From Microlunatus panaciterrae (GTDB taxonomy: Bacteria; Actinomycetota; Actinomycetes; Propionibacteriales; Propionibacteriaceae): a stretch of DNA of 64,000 bases. Where the stretch lies: positions 930,001 through 994,000 of the forward strand of contig NZ_JAFBCF010000001.1 in NCBI RefSeq assembly GCF_016907535.1, written 5' to 3'. Positions 7,294 through 16,116 of this stretch are shown piece after piece; positions within the stretch are counted from its first letter, which is position 1, and each line of letters opens with the position of its first letter. The notes beneath the pieces are model-generated. The model saw only the letters and a list, made by a program, of their open reading frames with translations. It ran no database searches and had not been told where the DNA came from. A program made the position numbers and the translations under genes.

Positions 7294-8583
7294 ATGACCA
7301 GCGTCGCTGATCCCGCCGTCCAGACCGACCAGCTCCACCTCACCGCCCCGGTTGTCGCCCCGAGGGCTCTCAGCGACACCTTCGTCGGGAGCAAGTACGT
7401 CCAGCTGGTGCTCGTGCTGGGGCTGCTGAGCGCCATCGGCCCGCTCACCGTGGACATGTACCTGCCGGCCCTGCCGGAGCTCACCACCCAGCTGCACGCC
7501 ACCGATGCCCAGGCCCAGACCACCATCACCGGTCTGCTGATCGGGCTCGGTCTCGGTCAGCTGGTCATCGGCCCCCTGTCGGACGCCGTCGGTCGACGGA
7601 AGCCGCTGCTGATGGGTCTCGCCGGCCACGGCCTGATGTCCGTGCTCTGCGCGATCGCCCCGAGCATCACCATGCTGACCGTGACCCGCAGCCTGCAGGG
7701 TGTCGCCGGCGCGGCCGTAGCGGTGGTCGCCATGGCCATCGTCCGCGACCTGTTCACCGGCATCAGGGCGGCCCAGCTGCTGTCCCGGCTGGTTCTGGTG
7801 ATGGGCGTCGCACCGATCCTGGCTCCCTCGCTCGGCAGCGCCCTGCTGAAGGTCACCTCCTGGCACGGCATCTTCATCGTGCTGGCGGCGGCTGCAGCAT
7901 TGCTGCTGGCGCTGGCCTTCTTCGCCCTGCCGGAGACGCTGCCCAGCTGGCGGCGGCGGTCGGCCCGACCGGTCGAGTCGCTGAAGGCGTATGCCTCGAT
8001 GTTCTCCGACAAGATGTTCGTGGTGATGGTGGTGGTCGCGGGTCTGATGTTCGCGACGATCTTCGCCTACGTCTCGGGCTCACCGTTCATCCTGCAGCAC
8101 CTGTACGGGCTGAACCCGCAGCAGTTCGGGCTGGCGTTCGGCGGCAACGCTTTCGGCATGATCGTCGCCACCCAGATCAACCCGGTCCTGGTGCAGCGCT
8201 TCGGGCCCGTCAAGGTGCTCACCGCCGCAGTCGTGGGCTCGGCGCTGATGGCGCTGACCCTGGTCCTGACCACCTCCACGGGCTTCGGCGGGATGGCCGG
8301 TTTCATGGTCCCGCTGTGGTTCCTGGTCGCCCTCGCCGGGCTGTCCTTCCCGAACGCTCCTGCCATCGCGCTCAACCGGCATGGCGAGGCGGCCGGGACG
8401 GCGGCGGCCCTGCTGGGGTCGGCACAGTTCCTGATCGGCGGCCTCACCGCGCCGCTGGTCGGCGTACTGGACAACGGCACCCCGGTGCCGATGGCGGGCA
8501 TCATGCTCGCCACCACCGGCATCTCGGCGGTGCTGCTGCTGGCCACCCGGCGCCGGCTGAGCGCCTTCTCCTTCGACGACTGA
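7294..8583 (+). CDS. MFS multidrug efflux transporter, Bcr/CflA type
   Basis: 429 residues with about twelve membrane segments. The first segment carries the family hallmark TVDMYLPALPEL and the loop after segment 2 carries motif A (GPLSDAVGRRKPLL). The Bcr/CflA family exports drugs such as bicyclomycin and chloramphenicol by proton antiport; the actual substrate cannot be told from sequence. Start 7294 has GAGGA 5 nt upstream; 7282 is an alternative adding four residues. The gene has a long 5' leader with a possible leader peptide. Downstream, a complex palindrome separates it from the convergent mutarotase gene. Confidence 0.92.
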   Translation: MTSVADPAVQTDQLHLTAPVVAPRALSDTFVGSKYVQLVLVLGLLSAIGPLTVDMYLPALPELTTQLHATDAQAQTTITGLLIGLGLGQLVIGPLSDAVGRRKPLLMGLAGHGLMSVLCAIAPSITMLTVTRSLQGVAGAAVAVVAMAIVRDLFTGIRAAQLLSRLVLVMGVAPILAPSLGSALLKVTSWHGIFIVLAAAAALLLALAFFALPETLPSWRRRSARPVESLKAYASMFSDKMFVVMVVVAGLMFATIFAYVSGSPFILQHLYGLNPQQFGLAFGGNAFGMIVATQINPVLVQRFGPVKVLTAAVVGSALMALTLVLTTSTGFGGMAGFMVPLWFLVALAGLSFPNAPAIALNRHGEAAGTAAALLGSAQFLIGGLTAPLVGVLDNGTPVPMAGIMLATTGISAVLLLATRRRLSAFSFDD

Positions 8584-8608
8584 CCGGGGCCCTGGTCGTC
8601 GGCGTCGG

Positions 8609-8676
8609 TTTCCCAAGTCGACTTGGGAAACTGTCACATGACGCCGCAAATTTGCCGCGTCACGTGACAGTTTCCC
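8609..8676. repeat. Two overlapping palindromes between convergent genes
   Basis: A perfect 22-bp palindrome at 8609-8630 (arms TTTCCCAAGTC/GACTTGGGAAA) shares its right arm GGGAAA with a second, 52-bp near-perfect palindrome at 8625-8676 (outer arms GGGAAACTGTCAC/GTGACAGTTTCCC, centre CAAATTTG). GGGAAA can therefore pair leftward or rightward, not both. It could be a bidirectional terminator between the MFS and mutarotase genes or a palindromic repeat element of the genome. Confidence 0.75.
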
Positions 8677-8694
8677 TGGCTCTGTGGCAGGCGC

Positions 8695-9567
8695 TCAGCG
8701 CCGCCAGGCGGACAGCCGCAGGGTCCAGCTGAACTGGCCAGCTGCGTCGAGGTGAGCGACTGCGTCGTCGGGGGCTCCCTCGAGGGCCGCAGCCCGGCCG
8801 ATCATCGGCTCGATGCCGATCGACCGGTAGGGGCCCGACTCGGGCCAACCACCGAGGTTGCGCCACAGCAGCAGCGAGCAGAGCCCACTGTCCGCCGCTC
8901 CCGTCATCCACTCGAAGGCCAGCGCCTCCTGCCGGTCGACCAGGACCGCCGCGGTGCAGCCGGGCAGCAGCGCGCAGACCGCGGTGCCGTCGTCCGGGCC
9001 GAGCCTGCTCAGGTCGGTGCCGGTGCCTGAAGGCCACGCCAGTCGGCTGGTCGCACCGGGCACCGGGTGGTCGAGGACGTCCATCTGCGACTGGCCGGGA
9101 ACCGTCAACCGGGCTTCGGGGCTCAGCTGCAGCAGCAGGTGCACCGCGTGCAGGAACGGGCTACCGGGCCGGCCATCGACCCGGTAGCCCACTTCAAGGT
9201 CCTCCCCTGACCTGAACCTCCGGCTGAGCTGTCCGTACGGCGTCGTCCCCACCGCCGCGTCGTCGAGCCGTCGCCAGCCGACCGACCACGCCGCCCCATG
9301 ATCCGGGGCCCCACGGACGGTCGGGAAGCACTCTTCTCCACCACCGGCGTCGACGAACGGCTGACCCGGCACCACCGACCGACGCTCACGCTGCACTCCG
9401 GCGGCCGGGTTGGTCCACAGCCACTCGCGCTCTGCAGGGTCAACGTCGGAGCCGGCGCTGTGAGCCGAGCGGAGCGACGTCCAGCGGCCCCCGTGGGCCT
9501 CATCGGTGACGACGGTCAGCGGCACCCGCTGCCAGTCCGGGCCGAGCCCGGTGGGACGGTCGCTCAC
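8695..9567 (-). CDS. Aldose 1-epimerase (mutarotase)-like protein
   Basis: 290 residues with the beta-sandwich pattern of galactose mutarotase-like proteins; the C-terminal SIGIEPMIG carries Glu253, the position of the catalytic base in the family. It would interconvert sugar anomers or bind a sugar released by the neighbouring alpha-galactosidase. The GTG start overlaps the stop of the GH36 gene (GTGA 9564-9567), so it is the last gene of a three-gene operon. No signal peptide, so cytoplasmic. The exact sugar is unknown. Confidence 0.82.
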   Translation of the reverse strand: MSDRPTGLGPDWQRVPLTVVTDEAHGGRWTSLRSAHSAGSDVDPAEREWLWTNPAAGVQRERRSVVPGQPFVDAGGGEECFPTVRGAPDHGAAWSVGWRRLDDAAVGTTPYGQLSRRFRSGEDLEVGYRVDGRPGSPFLHAVHLLLQLSPEARLTVPGQSQMDVLDHPVPGATSRLAWPSGTGTDLSRLGPDDGTAVCALLPGCTAAVLVDRQEALAFEWMTGAADSGLCSLLLWRNLGGWPESGPYRSIGIEPMIGRAAALEGAPDDAVAHLDAAGQFSWTLRLSAWRR

Positions 9568-11630
9568 CCGACCCGGTCCAGGATCACGATGTCGGCGTCC
9601 GACGCCAGCGCGAACGGCACCTCGATCCCCTCTGCCGCCTGCTCGCCGGTCAGCTCCCGGTCCGTGCCGCGCAACCGGTAGCGGGCCGTCGGCGACAGTG
9701 TCCGCGGTGCGAGCCGGACGTCTGTCGGCCTACCGCTCCGGCCGTACACGAGCAGGCAGGTGAGCTGGTCGCCCGCGTACTCGAGGGCATAGACCGGGTC
9801 GACAGGCCGACCGTGCGCCACCACCAGGCCGGTGTGCACCACCTCGCGGATCTCGCGGTACCGGCGCACCAGCTCGGCGGCGCGCCGCTGCGTCAGCTCA
9901 TCCCACTGCAGCAGGTCCGAGCCGATGCCGAGCACCCCTGCCATGGCGACGAGGAACCTGAACTCGAAGCTGGCTGGCTCGAGGTCGAGCCGATCCGGTT
10001 CATCAGTGACCCAGGAGCTCATCACCGACGCCGGGTAGGCGGTCAGGAAGCCGTCCTGGATGGCCAGCCGGTCGCGCGGCCCGGTCTCGTCACTGGTCCA
10101 GACGACGTCAGTGAGCCCCAGCACCGCATTGTCGATCCGGCCGCCCCCACCGGAGCAGGCTTCCACGGTGACATGCGGGAACTCCTCCCGGAGCATCCTC
10201 ATCACCCGGTAGTAACCGCGAGCATGCTGAACGCTCCATTCCCGACCATGTGGATCGCCCGGGCGACCGCCGTCACTGACCGGACGGTTCATGTCCCATT
10301 TGAGATAGCTGATCCGGCGGTCGGCCAGCACCGAACGCAGCATCTCCATCGCCCACTCGACGACGTCGTCGCGGCCGAAGTCGAGCACGTACTGGTTGCG
10401 GCAGGTGACCAGCTCGCGGTCGCCGGCGCGGTAGATCCAGTCAGGGTGTGCCCGGTAGAGGTCGCTGTCGGGGTTGACCGCCTCCGGTTCGACCCACAGC
10501 CCGAACCGCATGCCCCGGTCGATCACCGCCGTGATCAGCGGGTCGAGACCGTCGGGGAACTTCGTCGGGTCCGGAGTCCAGTCGCCCAGCCCGGCTGTGT
10601 CGCTGTTCCGGCCGACGAACCAGCCGTCGTCGACGACGAAGATCTCGGCCCCCACCCTGGCGGCGACATCAGCCAGTCGGGACTGGTGCTCGAGGTTGAC
10701 GTCGAACTCGGTGGCGTACCAGGAGTTGTAGACGATCGGTCGATGTTCGAGTCCCGTGCTGCGGGCCAGCACCGAGCGCTGGTAGTCGTGCCAGCGGTGC
10801 TGGATCCCGGCCGGCCCGTCCGGGCTGCTGATGCCCAGCATCTCCGGGCTGACGAAACGCTCACCTGGCTGCAGTGTGATGACGTTGGACTCGTCGTCGA
10901 CCCCGCCGCTGATCCTGACCCGGTCGCGGAACGGGACCGCATCCACCAGCATCCGCCAAGAGCCACTCCAGGCGAGTGCGACAGCGAAGCTGGCCGAGGT
11001 GTCGGCGCTCTCGTCGGTGCGCGAGACGGTGACGACCGGCGAGAACGTGTGTGAGGTGATCCCCTGCCGGCTGCCGAGGGAGAGCTCACCTGCCGGTAGT
11101 GAGGCCTGGAAGCGGGTGAACTCCTGGGCCCAACGACCACCCAGGTAGTCGATCCTGGCACCCGGGCCGACGGGGACCTCCCAGGCCCCGCTGAACGCGC
11201 GGGACAGCTCGAACGAGCCTGAACCGGTGTTCTCGATCTCCACCCACTTGCGGACCACGTCATGGGCGCGGCTGCTCTCAAGCACCGTCAGCCAGCTGAT
11301 CCGGCCGGTGACATCGTCGAACCGCGCCTCCAGCCGGCTCACGGTTCCGTCGTCGGCGTAGCGCACCTCGGGGGCGGCCTTGGGCCGGGCGCCGGTGAGG
11401 CCGTCGTCGTGGGTCACGATCAGCTCGGCCCCCTCCACCTGCCTGGTGCCGATCGCCGCGTACTCGAGCGGCATCGCATCGGGTGCCGTGCCGAACGAGG
11501 ACCGCTCCGTCTGGGTCCAGGGTGCGGCGTCGGCGTCCGGCCCCCAATGGTCCAGCACCAGACCGACCCCGCCGGGGGCGAGGCTCACGGTGTAGTAGCC
11601 GGTCGCGGTGGCGAGCTGCCATCGGGTCAT
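9564..11630 (-). CDS. Alpha-galactosidase, glycoside hydrolase family 36
   Basis: 688 residues. The N-terminal beta-sandwich (to about residue 280) precedes the (beta/alpha)8 barrel. The catalytic nucleophile is Asp446 in YLKWDMNRP, the acid/base candidate is Asp514 in WTSDETGPRD, and VVDDGWF near 332-338 and EACSGGGGRID near 490-500 are typical GH36 blocks. It releases terminal alpha-galactose from oligosaccharides such as raffinose or melibiose. There is no signal peptide, so it acts on imported sugars. The ATG overlaps the stop of the DUF5107 gene (ATGA 11627-11630). Confidence 0.95.
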   Translation of the reverse strand: MTRWQLATATGYYTVSLAPGGVGLVLDHWGPDADAAPWTQTERSSFGTAPDAMPLEYAAIGTRQVEGAELIVTHDDGLTGARPKAAPEVRYADDGTVSRLEARFDDVTGRISWLTVLESSRAHDVVRKWVEIENTGSGSFELSRAFSGAWEVPVGPGARIDYLGGRWAQEFTRFQASLPAGELSLGSRQGITSHTFSPVVTVSRTDESADTSASFAVALAWSGSWRMLVDAVPFRDRVRISGGVDDESNVITLQPGERFVSPEMLGISSPDGPAGIQHRWHDYQRSVLARSTGLEHRPIVYNSWYATEFDVNLEHQSRLADVAARVGAEIFVVDDGWFVGRNSDTAGLGDWTPDPTKFPDGLDPLITAVIDRGMRFGLWVEPEAVNPDSDLYRAHPDWIYRAGDRELVTCRNQYVLDFGRDDVVEWAMEMLRSVLADRRISYLKWDMNRPVSDGGRPGDPHGREWSVQHARGYYRVMRMLREEFPHVTVEACSGGGGRIDNAVLGLTDVVWTSDETGPRDRLAIQDGFLTAYPASVMSSWVTDEPDRLDLEPASFEFRFLVAMAGVLGIGSDLLQWDELTQRRAAELVRRYREIREVVHTGLVVAHGRPVDPVYALEYAGDQLTCLLVYGRSGRPTDVRLAPRTLSPTARYRLRGTDRELTGEQAAEGIEVPFALASDADIVILDRVG

Positions 11631-14600
11631 CGAGTCTCTCCTTGGGTCGGTGCCAGTGCGAACCGAGCCAGGTCGATGGCATCGGTGTAGTTGGGGTCGG
11701 CGGTCAGGAGGCCGGCGACCCGCCGTTGCGCGGCCGTCATGTCCCCCCGGCAGATGTCGAGCTGGGCGCGCAGGAAGGCCACCCGTCGGGCCTTGGCCTG
11801 CTGCAGATCCTCGGGGAACAGCAGCAGGTCGGGCAACGAGGTGGCGAAGTAGTCGATCACCGCCGGAGTGCTGTCGAGGTCGTCACAGAACGCCTCGACC
11901 GCGTGCATGAGGTCAGCGGCCGCGTCGACATACCCAAGTCGTTGGTAGGCCTGGATCGAGGCGAAGGTCGCCTCGCTGAAGGGGTGGCTGCTCATCGAGA
12001 GGAAGTCACCCACCTGTCCGGCGGCCAGTGCCCATTCCTCCCGGGCCTCTTCGGTACGTCCGAGTGCCTCGAGCGCATCACCGCGGAGCAGCCGCAGTCC
12101 GGCTGAGTTCGCCAACGGATGCCGGGCCTCGCCCAGCGACACGGGCGGCTCGAGGGCGCCATCCACGAGTGCCAGTGCCGACTCCCCCGCCTGCTCGGCC
12201 AGCGCCCGTCGGGCCAGCGCCGTGCTTGCGCGGTCCCAGGCCCGCAACGCCTGACCCTCACCACCCTCCCACGGCTGGAATCGGCGCTCACCGAGCAGTC
12301 GGTGGGCCTCTTCCGGACGATCGAGGGAGAGCAGCAGATGGGCCAGCTCCACGGTCGCGTCGTCACGGCTCTGCACCAGGGTGAGGTTGTCGCTCAGTGT
12401 GGTCATCCGGTCGGCCGGCGGCACCGCAGCCCGCTGCGCCAGTTGGTCCCGCTCGAACCACAGCCGAGCCTCCTGCGGCTCTGCGGCCACCGCGTGTTGA
12501 TAGCAGTCCGCAGCCAGGTCGAGGTCGCCGGACCCGTAGGCGGCGAGCCCGAGGTTGCGCCAGCAGACGGAGTCGGTCGGGTCCAGCTCCACGGCCGACC
12601 GCCAGGCAGCCGCAGCCTCGTCCCGCCGGCCCACCGAGTAGAGCCAGTGGCCGAGGAGGGCGTGCGGCCGGGCGGCCGGAGTGCCCAGCAGGCAGGTCTC
12701 CCGCAGCAGGTCCGCGTCGTCCAGCCGGCCAGGGAAGCAGTACCGGTCGTCAGCCCCGGCGGAACGTTCGGCGGCCACCGCAGAGGCGACGTCTCGGCCC
12801 ATCCGTTGCAGCAGCCGGGCCTGGTAATACCCGACCAGAGGCCGGGCGGCCGGTGCACCAGCGACCAGGCGCTCCTCGTTGCCCCAGGCCACCTCAAGCA
12901 CCCGCAGTGCCTCGACCGGCTCACCGGCCTTCTCGTACTCGAGCGCGACATCGAGACAGGTCTGCGGGTCGGCCTGCAACGGTTGCCCGGCCAGGTCCCG
13001 CGCCCACCAGTCGAGCGGGTCAAGGGCCAGCTGGTCGGCGAGAGCCGCCTCGGCCGCCGCACCGCAGCCGACCCGACGCAGCTGCAGCGCCCGGAGCGAC
13101 CGGGCCTGAAGATGGTCCGGTTCGCACCGCAGCACGTCGTCGAGCCGATCCAACGCGGCCCGATCCCGGCCCGCAGCAGCATCCAAGCGCGCCAGTTGGA
13201 AGCCACCCGGCCCACGCCAGGCCCGGTTCCAGATCGCCTTGCCGAAGGCGTCGTACGCCTCGTCCGGGCGGCCGAGCCGGGTCAGCGTCAGGCCGAGGTA
13301 GTAATGAGCGGTGCTGTCGGCAGGGTTCGGGTTGAGCATCGTCAACCGTCTGATCGCCGTCCGCAACAGCTGCTCGGCCTCCAGATAGCGCGCCCGCCGG
13401 TAGTCCAGGACGGCCAGCTCGACGCAGCTGCCGGGGTGGCCGGGGTCTCGGCGCAGCGCCTCACGCCAGTACGGCTCCGGCGAACGGGTCGCGTGCCGGT
13501 ACTGCGCCAGATGCACCCCGATCCGGTACAGCTCGTCGACGGTGGCCACCGCCTGCGGCTGGGCCGGTTCGGTGGCCGCTGACACCGGCTGAGACCCGGT
13601 CCGTTGCCGCCAGGTCAGCAGCACCGACTCCGCCTGGCTGACCTGCACCTGCAGTGCGCCGGGATCGACGTCGGCCGGCAGAGGCCGCTGCATCAGGGCC
13701 GGCCGGCCCGGTTCAATGTCCACTCGTTCCGACAGCAGGATCGTGCCCGACCCGTCACGCAGCTCGATCGTGGTCGCCGGCCGGTTGGCCGTGGTGGCGA
13801 CTCCGATCCGTACGATCGGGGAGGGTCCGGCCTCGACCTGCAGGCTGAGCGCAGCATCGAGGGTCGCCTGCTGAGCCGGACCGATCTGCTGAATCGGGTA
13901 CCAGAACTGGGAGAAGACCTTCGTCTCGCCTGGGGCGATGAAGGAGAAGTCCGGCTGGTTGTCGGTGAAGACGCCGGCCATCAGCTCGACGTAGGCGGCG
14001 CCGTCGTCGGCCAGATTCCGGTCCCAGGCGCGCCCGAATGCGGCGTTCCCCCAGGTCCACTGCTTCTTGCCGACGGAGATCTGATGGTCGGCGACGTGCA
14101 CGAAACCGGCCTTGGCGAGGTGGTCGTAGCCGCCGAAGAAGTCGTCGCTGGAGTCGAGGCACATGTAGGAGGTGGGTACCGGGATGTTGCGGTACCAGTC
14201 GATCCGGTCGCCCGGCACGTCGTGGCCGGCCGCGCTCGGGCCGGCGACGCTCCGACGGGCCGGGTAGTCGATGCCGTAGTAGGGCCGGTCGGCGGCCGGG
14301 AAGGCGGTCACGGCACGTTTGGCGTGGTCGGCGACCATCCGTACATCCGTCGGGAAGAACGACTGGTAGTCGTTGTGGGCACGCGCGGCGACGTTGGCCC
14401 ACCACAGGAAGGTTCGGGGTTCGTCGTCGCGGTTGTAGAGCCGCACCCGGGCCTCCACCACGGCCCGGTCGGGATGCAGCCGGATGCCGTGCATGCCCTT
14501 CATCCGGGTGAGCGGATCATGGTCGGAGCACCACACCGTGACCGCGCCGGACTCCTCCACCTCGATCGAGACGTCGGTGGGCAGGTAGGTGGCGGGACGG

Positions 14601-15022
14601 TGGTGCTGCGGCCAGTTGAACTCGACCCCACCGGCGATCCACGGACCGGTCAGGCCGATCAGCGCCGGCTTGATCACGTTGTTGCGGTAGAAGAAGTCAT
14701 AGCCGGACGTCCGGTCCTGTCCGATATGGATCCGGCCGCCCAGCTCGGGCAGGATCATCAGCCGCAGCCACCGGTTCTCCAGATGCACCGCGTCCCAGCT
14801 GACCGGCGTCTTGTCCTGGCTGATCCGCTCGAAGAACGGGAGCGGGTAGATCTTGCCGGACGACCCCTGGTAGACCCGCCGGTCGAGGTAGGCCGGGTAA
14901 CGGTCCGGGGGTTCGGGTTGGTAGGTGTCGATGACGACCGGCTCCCGCCAGGCGGCGACCGCACGATCCGCAAGGTCAGCCGGCCTGGCGGGAAGGTCGA
15001 TGGTCGATTCGGCAGTCAGCAT
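11627..15022 (-). CDS. DUF5107 domain protein with TPR array
   Basis: 1131 residues. The first 350 or so form a DUF5107-type domain, related to the mutarotase/galactose-binding beta-sandwich proteins (blocks LPELGGRIHIGQD, GVEFNWPQHH, WWANVAARAHNDYQ). From about residue 490 to the end is a helical repeat region with TPR signatures such as HYYLGLTLTRLGRPDEAYDAF and CWRNLGLAAYGSGDLDLAADCY. It heads the operon with GH36 and the mutarotase-like gene. It is probably a sugar-binding or sugar-processing protein that scaffolds the pathway; no catalytic residues can be named. The ATG at 15022 is preceded by TAAGGT at leaderless spacing. Confidence 0.88.
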   Translation of the reverse strand: MLTAESTIDLPARPADLADRAVAAWREPVVIDTYQPEPPDRYPAYLDRRVYQGSSGKIYPLPFFERISQDKTPVSWDAVHLENRWLRLMILPELGGRIHIGQDRTSGYDFFYRNNVIKPALIGLTGPWIAGGVEFNWPQHHRPATYLPTDVSIEVEESGAVTVWCSDHDPLTRMKGMHGIRLHPDRAVVEARVRLYNRDDEPRTFLWWANVAARAHNDYQSFFPTDVRMVADHAKRAVTAFPAADRPYYGIDYPARRSVAGPSAAGHDVPGDRIDWYRNIPVPTSYMCLDSSDDFFGGYDHLAKAGFVHVADHQISVGKKQWTWGNAAFGRAWDRNLADDGAAYVELMAGVFTDNQPDFSFIAPGETKVFSQFWYPIQQIGPAQQATLDAALSLQVEAGPSPIVRIGVATTANRPATTIELRDGSGTILLSERVDIEPGRPALMQRPLPADVDPGALQVQVSQAESVLLTWRQRTGSQPVSAATEPAQPQAVATVDELYRIGVHLAQYRHATRSPEPYWREALRRDPGHPGSCVELAVLDYRRARYLEAEQLLRTAIRRLTMLNPNPADSTAHYYLGLTLTRLGRPDEAYDAFGKAIWNRAWRGPGGFQLARLDAAAGRDRAALDRLDDVLRCEPDHLQARSLRALQLRRVGCGAAAEAALADQLALDPLDWWARDLAGQPLQADPQTCLDVALEYEKAGEPVEALRVLEVAWGNEERLVAGAPAARPLVGYYQARLLQRMGRDVASAVAAERSAGADDRYCFPGRLDDADLLRETCLLGTPAARPHALLGHWLYSVGRRDEAAAAWRSAVELDPTDSVCWRNLGLAAYGSGDLDLAADCYQHAVAAEPQEARLWFERDQLAQRAAVPPADRMTTLSDNLTLVQSRDDATVELAHLLLSLDRPEEAHRLLGERRFQPWEGGEGQALRAWDRASTALARRALAEQAGESALALVDGALEPPVSLGEARHPLANSAGLRLLRGDALEALGRTEEAREEWALAAGQVGDFLSMSSHPFSEATFASIQAYQRLGYVDAAADLMHAVEAFCDDLDSTPAVIDYFATSLPDLLLFPEDLQQAKARRVAFLRAQLDICRGDMTAAQRRVAGLLTADPNYTDAIDLARFALAPTQGETR

Positions 15023-15028
15023 GCCTCG

Positions 15029-15034
15029 ACCTTA
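15029..15034 (-). promoter_or_regulatory. Candidate -10 box of the DUF5107-GH36-mutarotase operon
   Basis: TAAGGT on the minus strand, 6 nt before the ATG at 15022, giving a leaderless transcript. The -35 region (15052-15057) is a poor match, consistent with a need for an activator. Confidence 0.5.
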
Positions 15035-15058
15035 CGGAGCGGCAGCCGCAGCGGGAAT

Positions 15059-15092
15059 GTCCGATTCAGCGGACCTGATGGACGATTCGACG
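15059..15092. promoter_or_regulatory. Direct repeats, candidate AraC-type operator
   Basis: GTCCGATTCAGCG (15059-15071) and GGACGATTCGACG (15080-15092) are direct repeats 21 bp apart, two helical turns, sharing CGATTC. They lie between the divergent genes, immediately upstream of the -35 region of the carbohydrate operon (about -37 to -70 from its start), a usual activator position for AraC-family proteins. Confidence 0.5.
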
Positions 15093-15127
15093 ATCCTGTC
15101 ACGCCACGCGGCAGAGTCGAGTGGTCC

Positions 15128-15133
15128 TAGACT
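15128..15133 (+). promoter_or_regulatory. Candidate -10 box of the AraC-family regulator gene
   Basis: TAGACT ends 6 nt before the GTG start at 15140; no ribosome binding site, consistent with a leaderless message. Confidence 0.5.
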
Positions 15134-15139
15134 CGGGGC

Positions 15140-16027
15140 GTGCTGACCCCCCACGGCTTTCCCGGCCAGCGGCTGAGGGTGTTGCCGCGACCACTGGTCG
15201 CCCGTGCGCTGGCGACCGGCCTCACCGGGCGGCTGCTCGTCACCGACGCCGGCCACTTCCCGCGTGCCGTCAGCCACGGCAGGAACCGGACCCAGGGCGC
15301 GCCTGAGACGGTGGTGATCATCTGCGTCGGTGGCCTCGGCTGGTGTGAGATCGGTGGTCGGACGGTGGCGGTGCCGAGTGGCAGCGCGCTCGTCATCCCA
15401 CCTGGGGTGCCTCACCTCTACCGCGCCGACACGGCCCGGCCATGGACGATCTGGTGGCTGCACGCCGCCGGGTCCGATCTGCCGGTGATGCTCGAGGCCA
15501 TCGTGCCCGACCAGGCGGACCCGGTGGTGGAGATCGGGGACCTGTTCCGTGCGACGGCGGCGGCCGAGCAGGTGGTCGAGTGCATGGAACGGGACGAGAC
15601 GATGCCCAACCTGCTGGAGGCGGCCGGTGCGGCCTGGGCACTGCTGGCCCAGCTCGCGGCCGACCGGATCACCGGCGGCCGGCGGCGGCGCGAGCCGATC
15701 CGTGACGCGCAGCACCACCTTCGGCAGAACCTGGCCGCACCGGTGCGGGTGCCCGAGCTGGCCCGGCTCGCCGGGCTGAGCACCTCGCATTTCTCGGCCC
15801 TGTTCCGGGCTGCCACCGGAGGCGGCGTGGTCGAGTACGTGAAAAGCCTGCGGATGGCGCGCGCCCGGGAGCTACTGGTGACCTCATCCCGCACCGTCGG
15901 CGAGATCGCCGAAGTGGTCGGGTATGCGGATGCCTTCTACTTCTCCCGCCAGTTCCGCGCGATCAACGGTTGCAGTCCGAGCGACTACCGCCGACAGAAG
16001 CAGTGCGAGGACGTCCAGCCGAGCTGA
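15140..16027 (+). CDS. AraC-family transcriptional regulator
   Basis: 295 residues. The N-terminal half is a cupin-like sugar-sensing domain (GRTVAVPSGSALVIPPGVPHLY), the C-terminal 100 residues contain the two helix-turn-helix motifs of AraC proteins (VPELARLAGLSTSHFSALFR and TVGEIAEVVGYADAFYFSRQF). It is read divergently from the DUF5107-GH36-mutarotase operon and most likely activates it in response to a galactoside. The direct repeats at 15059-15092 are its likely binding site. GTG start chosen for its leaderless -10 box. Confidence 0.93.
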   Translation: MLTPHGFPGQRLRVLPRPLVARALATGLTGRLLVTDAGHFPRAVSHGRNRTQGAPETVVIICVGGLGWCEIGGRTVAVPSGSALVIPPGVPHLYRADTARPWTIWWLHAAGSDLPVMLEAIVPDQADPVVEIGDLFRATAAAEQVVECMERDETMPNLLEAAGAAWALLAQLAADRITGGRRRREPIRDAQHHLRQNLAAPVRVPELARLAGLSTSHFSALFRAATGGGVVEYVKSLRMARARELLVTSSRTVGEIAEVVGYADAFYFSRQFRAINGCSPSDYRRQKQCEDVQPS

Positions 16028-16060
16028 GGGGTTAACCCGCGCTGGATCAGATACTCATCC

Positions 16061-16104
16061 GCGCTCTGAGTTGGTCGAAGAGCGCCCTTCGACAGGCTCA
16101 GGGC
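16061..16104. repeat. Dispersed intergenic repeat, copy A (inverted pair)
   Basis: CTGAGTTGGTCGAAG (16066-16080) faces CCCTTCGACAGGCTCAGGGC (16085-16104), making an imperfect hairpin between two convergent genes. The same core occurs near 39.0, 55.4 and 64.0 kb. It may serve as a terminator. Confidence 0.75.
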
Positions 16105-16116
16105 ACGTCCACAGAC

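Noticed and set aside
9813-11054. 413-codon plus-strand frame opposite the GH36 gene
   Set aside because: The GH36 catalytic motifs on the minus strand are unambiguous; the other frame is a shadow.
12119-13582. 487-codon plus-strand frame inside the DUF5107-TPR gene
   Set aside because: Third-position GC pattern and clear TPR motifs support the minus strand; the plus frame shows no recognisable domain.
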